Source: JABSQH01 sp965230015 (lineage in GTDB: Bacteria > Actinomycetota > Acidimicrobiia > Acidimicrobiales > Ilumatobacteraceae). Taken from it: a DNA stretch of 64,000 bases. Both the position numbers and the translations under genes were made by a program. Numbering within the stretch: the first letter of the stretch is position 1; every line of letters starts with the position of its first letter. The stretch spans positions 75,277 to 139,276 of the forward strand of contig CBDDKF010000009.1 of assembly GCA_965230015.1 (NCBI GenBank), read 5' to 3'. Below are positions 62,117-64,000 of this stretch, one piece after another. Under the pieces are notes generated by a model that searched no databases, was not told the origin of the DNA, and saw only the letters and a list, made by a program, of their open reading frames with translations.

Positions 62117-63615
62117 GCTTCTGGTGGAAGGCGGCCGGAGCAGGGTTCCGAGGTGCGAACCGTGCCGGACGGTCGGTGTCTGAAGGTGTGGCGCGCGCTA
62201 ATGAGACCCGCCGCCTCTCGCAGGTTCCCGGTCCGGTCGCTCGCCGGGGCTACTGGATCGACGGGGACCCACCAGCACCGCCCGCATCCGACCTCCCCGA
62301 CTACCGCGGGTGCCTTCCGTTCGATGCGGCGGTCGGATTGTCTGCACGAGGTCCGGGGTCGGTGCCGATCGGGGCCCTCTCCGACCTGCGGACTCGGTCG
62401 CCGGGGTCGACGTTCGCGCTCGAGCTCGATCACTTCTTCCAGCACATGTGCGTCGTGGCTCCACCTGGCAAGGGCAAGACGTACGGCCTGCTGGCACCGC
62501 TCGCGACTCGATTGATCCGAGCCGGTGCGTCCGTGATCGTCGTCGACGTCACGGGCGACATGGGTGACCAGATCATGCAGTTCGCGAGGGAGACACCGGT
62601 GCCGTCGTCGCCATCGATCGCGTGGAAACACTGGTCGATCCATCCGTCGCACGGCCGCCACAGTTGGAACCCGCTGGCAGACGTCGATCCCGACGATTCG
62701 CTCGCACTCGAAGGAATCAAGGCGGCGATCATCGGTGACGAACCGGTCGATCGTCACCACAAGATCTTCCATGAGCGAGACCGGCGCGTGTTGGGTGGTC
62801 TCCTCCGCCTGTACCTCGGATCCGATCGGACACCGACCCTCGCGAAGTTGGCCGACCTCGCAGGCGACCAGAAGCGTGTGACCGCGCTCGCGTCGACACA
62901 ACCCCATCTGAGGTCATCGGTACGTGATCTCATCGACGACCCGACCGATCTGTGGTCGTTGGCCAACCAGCTCGAGCCGTATCTCGATCCGGCGGTCCGC
63001 GACAACATCGAGCGGTCCGAGATCGACCTAGGTGACGTCGTGTCACGGCAGACTCTGGTGCTCGTCGGTGCCGAACTCGAGCTCCGAGAGCGCTCGAAGA
63101 CCGCCGTGTCGCTATTCATCAACCGGCTCATGTCCGCCCTGCAGGGTCGGTACGGTCGGAGCGACGGGGTCCCGGTCGTCCTCCTGATCGACGAGGCACC
63201 TCAGATCGCCGAACGGATCGGACTCTCCCAGATTCTCGCAACGGCGCGAGCGACCCGGACGGGCGTGGTCTTCGCCATGCAGAACGTCACGCAGTTCGGT
63301 GACGAACGCACGGCTTCATCGATCCTCGACAGCTGCGACTCGATGCTGCTCCTCCCTGGCGCTTCCGACGCCACGGTCTCGTCCTTCCAGGGCCGTATGG
63401 GTGAGCGACACGTGGAGAGGGTCTCGGTCGGAGAGGACGTCGTCGGCTGGAATCGAAACGCTCGACGCGAGAGCAGCTCGGAGCGTGTTGCGATGGTGGG
63501 AGCGCGGGAGCTGATCGACCCCCCGTTCGGGGGGTATCCGGCCTTTCTCCACTCACGTTCGCTGAGCGGTCGACCGATCGTGCTCGACCTGACTCGGGGG
63601 CTGATTGAGCGATGA
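62113..63615 (+). CDS. VirD4/TraD-like coupling-protein ATPase
   Basis: The 500-residue protein has a Walker A motif CVVAPPGKGKTYGLLAPLAT near residue 117 and Walker B VPVVLLIDEAPQIAE near 357, followed by a sensor-like VVFAMQNVTQFG and an FtsK/TraD-type C terminus. It resembles the soluble ATPase domain of type IV coupling proteins, which normally pump DNA or protein. There is no N-terminal transmembrane helix pair, unlike classical TraD. A GTG start overlaps the previous gene. Here it belongs to the Hsp70 operon. Confidence 0.82.
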   Translation: MSFWWKAAGAGFRGANRAGRSVSEGVARANETRRLSQVPGPVARRGYWIDGDPPAPPASDLPDYRGCLPFDAAVGLSARGPGSVPIGALSDLRTRSPGSTFALELDHFFQHMCVVAPPGKGKTYGLLAPLATRLIRAGASVIVVDVTGDMGDQIMQFARETPVPSSPSIAWKHWSIHPSHGRHSWNPLADVDPDDSLALEGIKAAIIGDEPVDRHHKIFHERDRRVLGGLLRLYLGSDRTPTLAKLADLAGDQKRVTALASTQPHLRSSVRDLIDDPTDLWSLANQLEPYLDPAVRDNIERSEIDLGDVVSRQTLVLVGAELELRERSKTAVSLFINRLMSALQGRYGRSDGVPVVLLIDEAPQIAERIGLSQILATARATRTGVVFAMQNVTQFGDERTASSILDSCDSMLLLPGASDATVSSFQGRMGERHVERVSVGEDVVGWNRNARRESSSERVAMVGARELIDPPFGGYPAFLHSRSLSGRPIVLDLTRGLIER

Positions 63616-63914
63616 TCGCGAGACGGAAGGTGCTTGCCGTTCTGGAGCGCTGGCAACAGCATCCCTCCCGACCACGTGGTCACTGCAAGTTCACCCCGAC
63701 GTGCTCCCGATACGCACACGAGGCCATCTCCGACTTCGGACTGATCCGAGGGGGAGCGAGGAGCGTGTGGCGGATCCTTCGCTGCAGTCCGCTGAGCGCG
63801 GGTGGACACGACCCTGTACGGCGAGGCGATCCTGCGATGACGAAGGTCGACGCCGACAGAACAGAGTTCTCGGCGTTGACTCCCCCTGCACCGTCCTGTC
63901 CGGAGGAGTCGTGA
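63612..63914 (+). CDS. yidD: YidD membrane protein insertion efficiency factor
   Basis: The 100-residue protein carries the YidD signature CKFTPTCSRYAHEAISDFGL, then RGGARSVWRILRCSPLSAGG, then HDPV. It helps insert proteins into the membrane together with YidC and is usually encoded beside rpmH-yidC. In this operon it follows the ATPase with a 4-nt overlap (ATGA). A 25-residue Thr/Pro-rich tail is longer than usual. The unusual position suggests a copy dedicated to this membrane machine. Confidence 0.85.
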   Translation: MIARRKVLAVLERWQQHPSRPRGHCKFTPTCSRYAHEAISDFGLIRGGARSVWRILRCSPLSAGGHDPVRRGDPAMTKVDADRTEFSALTPPAPSCPEES

Positions 63915-64000
63915 CCGTGGGGGCCTTCGACGACAACGAGACTCGTAGGACTGGTTGCGATTCTGTTGCGAGCGTGTCGCACTCTGCTGGCTCACACAAT
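63911..64000 (+). CDS. 5' end of the next operon gene (partial)
   Basis: A GTG at 63911 overlaps the yidD stop by four bases and opens a frame of 30 codons (VTVGAFDDNETRRTGCDSV...) running off the window. The product cannot be identified from this start, which is not hydrophobic. Confidence 0.45.
   Translation, partial: MTVGAFDDNETRRTGCDSVASVSHSAGSHN

Noticed and set aside
1..64000. CRISPR arrays or cas genes
   Set aside because: No regularly spaced direct repeats and no Cas-like proteins were seen.

Overview
The window is high-GC DNA with actinobacterial gene content: a type II DAHP synthase, a nadD-rsfS cluster, an RpoD-type sigma factor, ECF sigma/zinc anti-sigma pairs, SARP/BTAD regulators, and GTG starts with 4-nt ATGA/GTGA overlaps. 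The overall flavour is that of an Acidimicrobiia-type (Ilumatobacter-like) genome; that placement is inference from gene content, not a measured phylogeny.

Region 1 (1-15,450) is mostly housekeeping: a CYTH/CHAD polyphosphate-related pair, thymidine kinase, a PIG-L deacetylase, a ROK kinase, a thiolase read in two frames, DAHP synthase with two small downstream partners, a sigma factor with a strong terminator, nadD / a membrane protein / rsfS, and a TetR-SDR divergent pair with clustered TGTCAG half-sites. An IS5-type insertion sequence sits at 5.9-6.9 kb inside a palindrome; an intact sister copy of that palindrome lies at 36-66.

Region 2 (15,534-about 45,000) starts at a tRNA-Ala(GGC) gene followed by an excisionase-like gene and looks like an accessory island. 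It holds a membrane-anchored BTAD regulator divergent from a lipoprotein trypsin-like protease / ECF sigma / anti-sigma operon, an HTH-repeat protein with an overlapping micropeptide, several genes broken by frameshifts, IS110- and IS481-like fragments, long gene-poor stretches, and four dispersed genes for small secreted proteins sharing a C-x5-HG-x8-K core. One of the four lies in an operon with an ECF sigma factor, a transmembrane anti-sigma-like protein and a secreted copy of that protein's outer domain. Also present are an orphan ABC substrate-binding lipoprotein, an acyltransferase-SGNH protein, a LuxR-type regulator and a transglycosylase/M23 wall hydrolase.

Region 3 (45,000-64,000) is gene-dense and contains the most striking system. 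After a GtrA-like protein, a permuted NlpC/P60-like protein and a histidine kinase/response regulator pair come two long divergent operons around 54,172-54,362. The leftward one reads vWA - PP2C - protein kinase - tail-anchored protein - two-TM coiled-coil protein - MotB-like protein with a YAD motif at its TM helix. The rightward one reads SARP-AAA ATPase - membrane protein - GrpE-like - Hsp70-like - degenerate J-like/repeat protein - small basic protein - VirD4/TraD-like ATPase - YidD - a partial gene. The tight overlaps and the combination of a phospho-switch, a possible ion-channel stator, a dedicated chaperone machine and a membrane-associated AAA pump suggest one multi-component, membrane-anchored stress or conflict machine. 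I do not recognise it as a described system.
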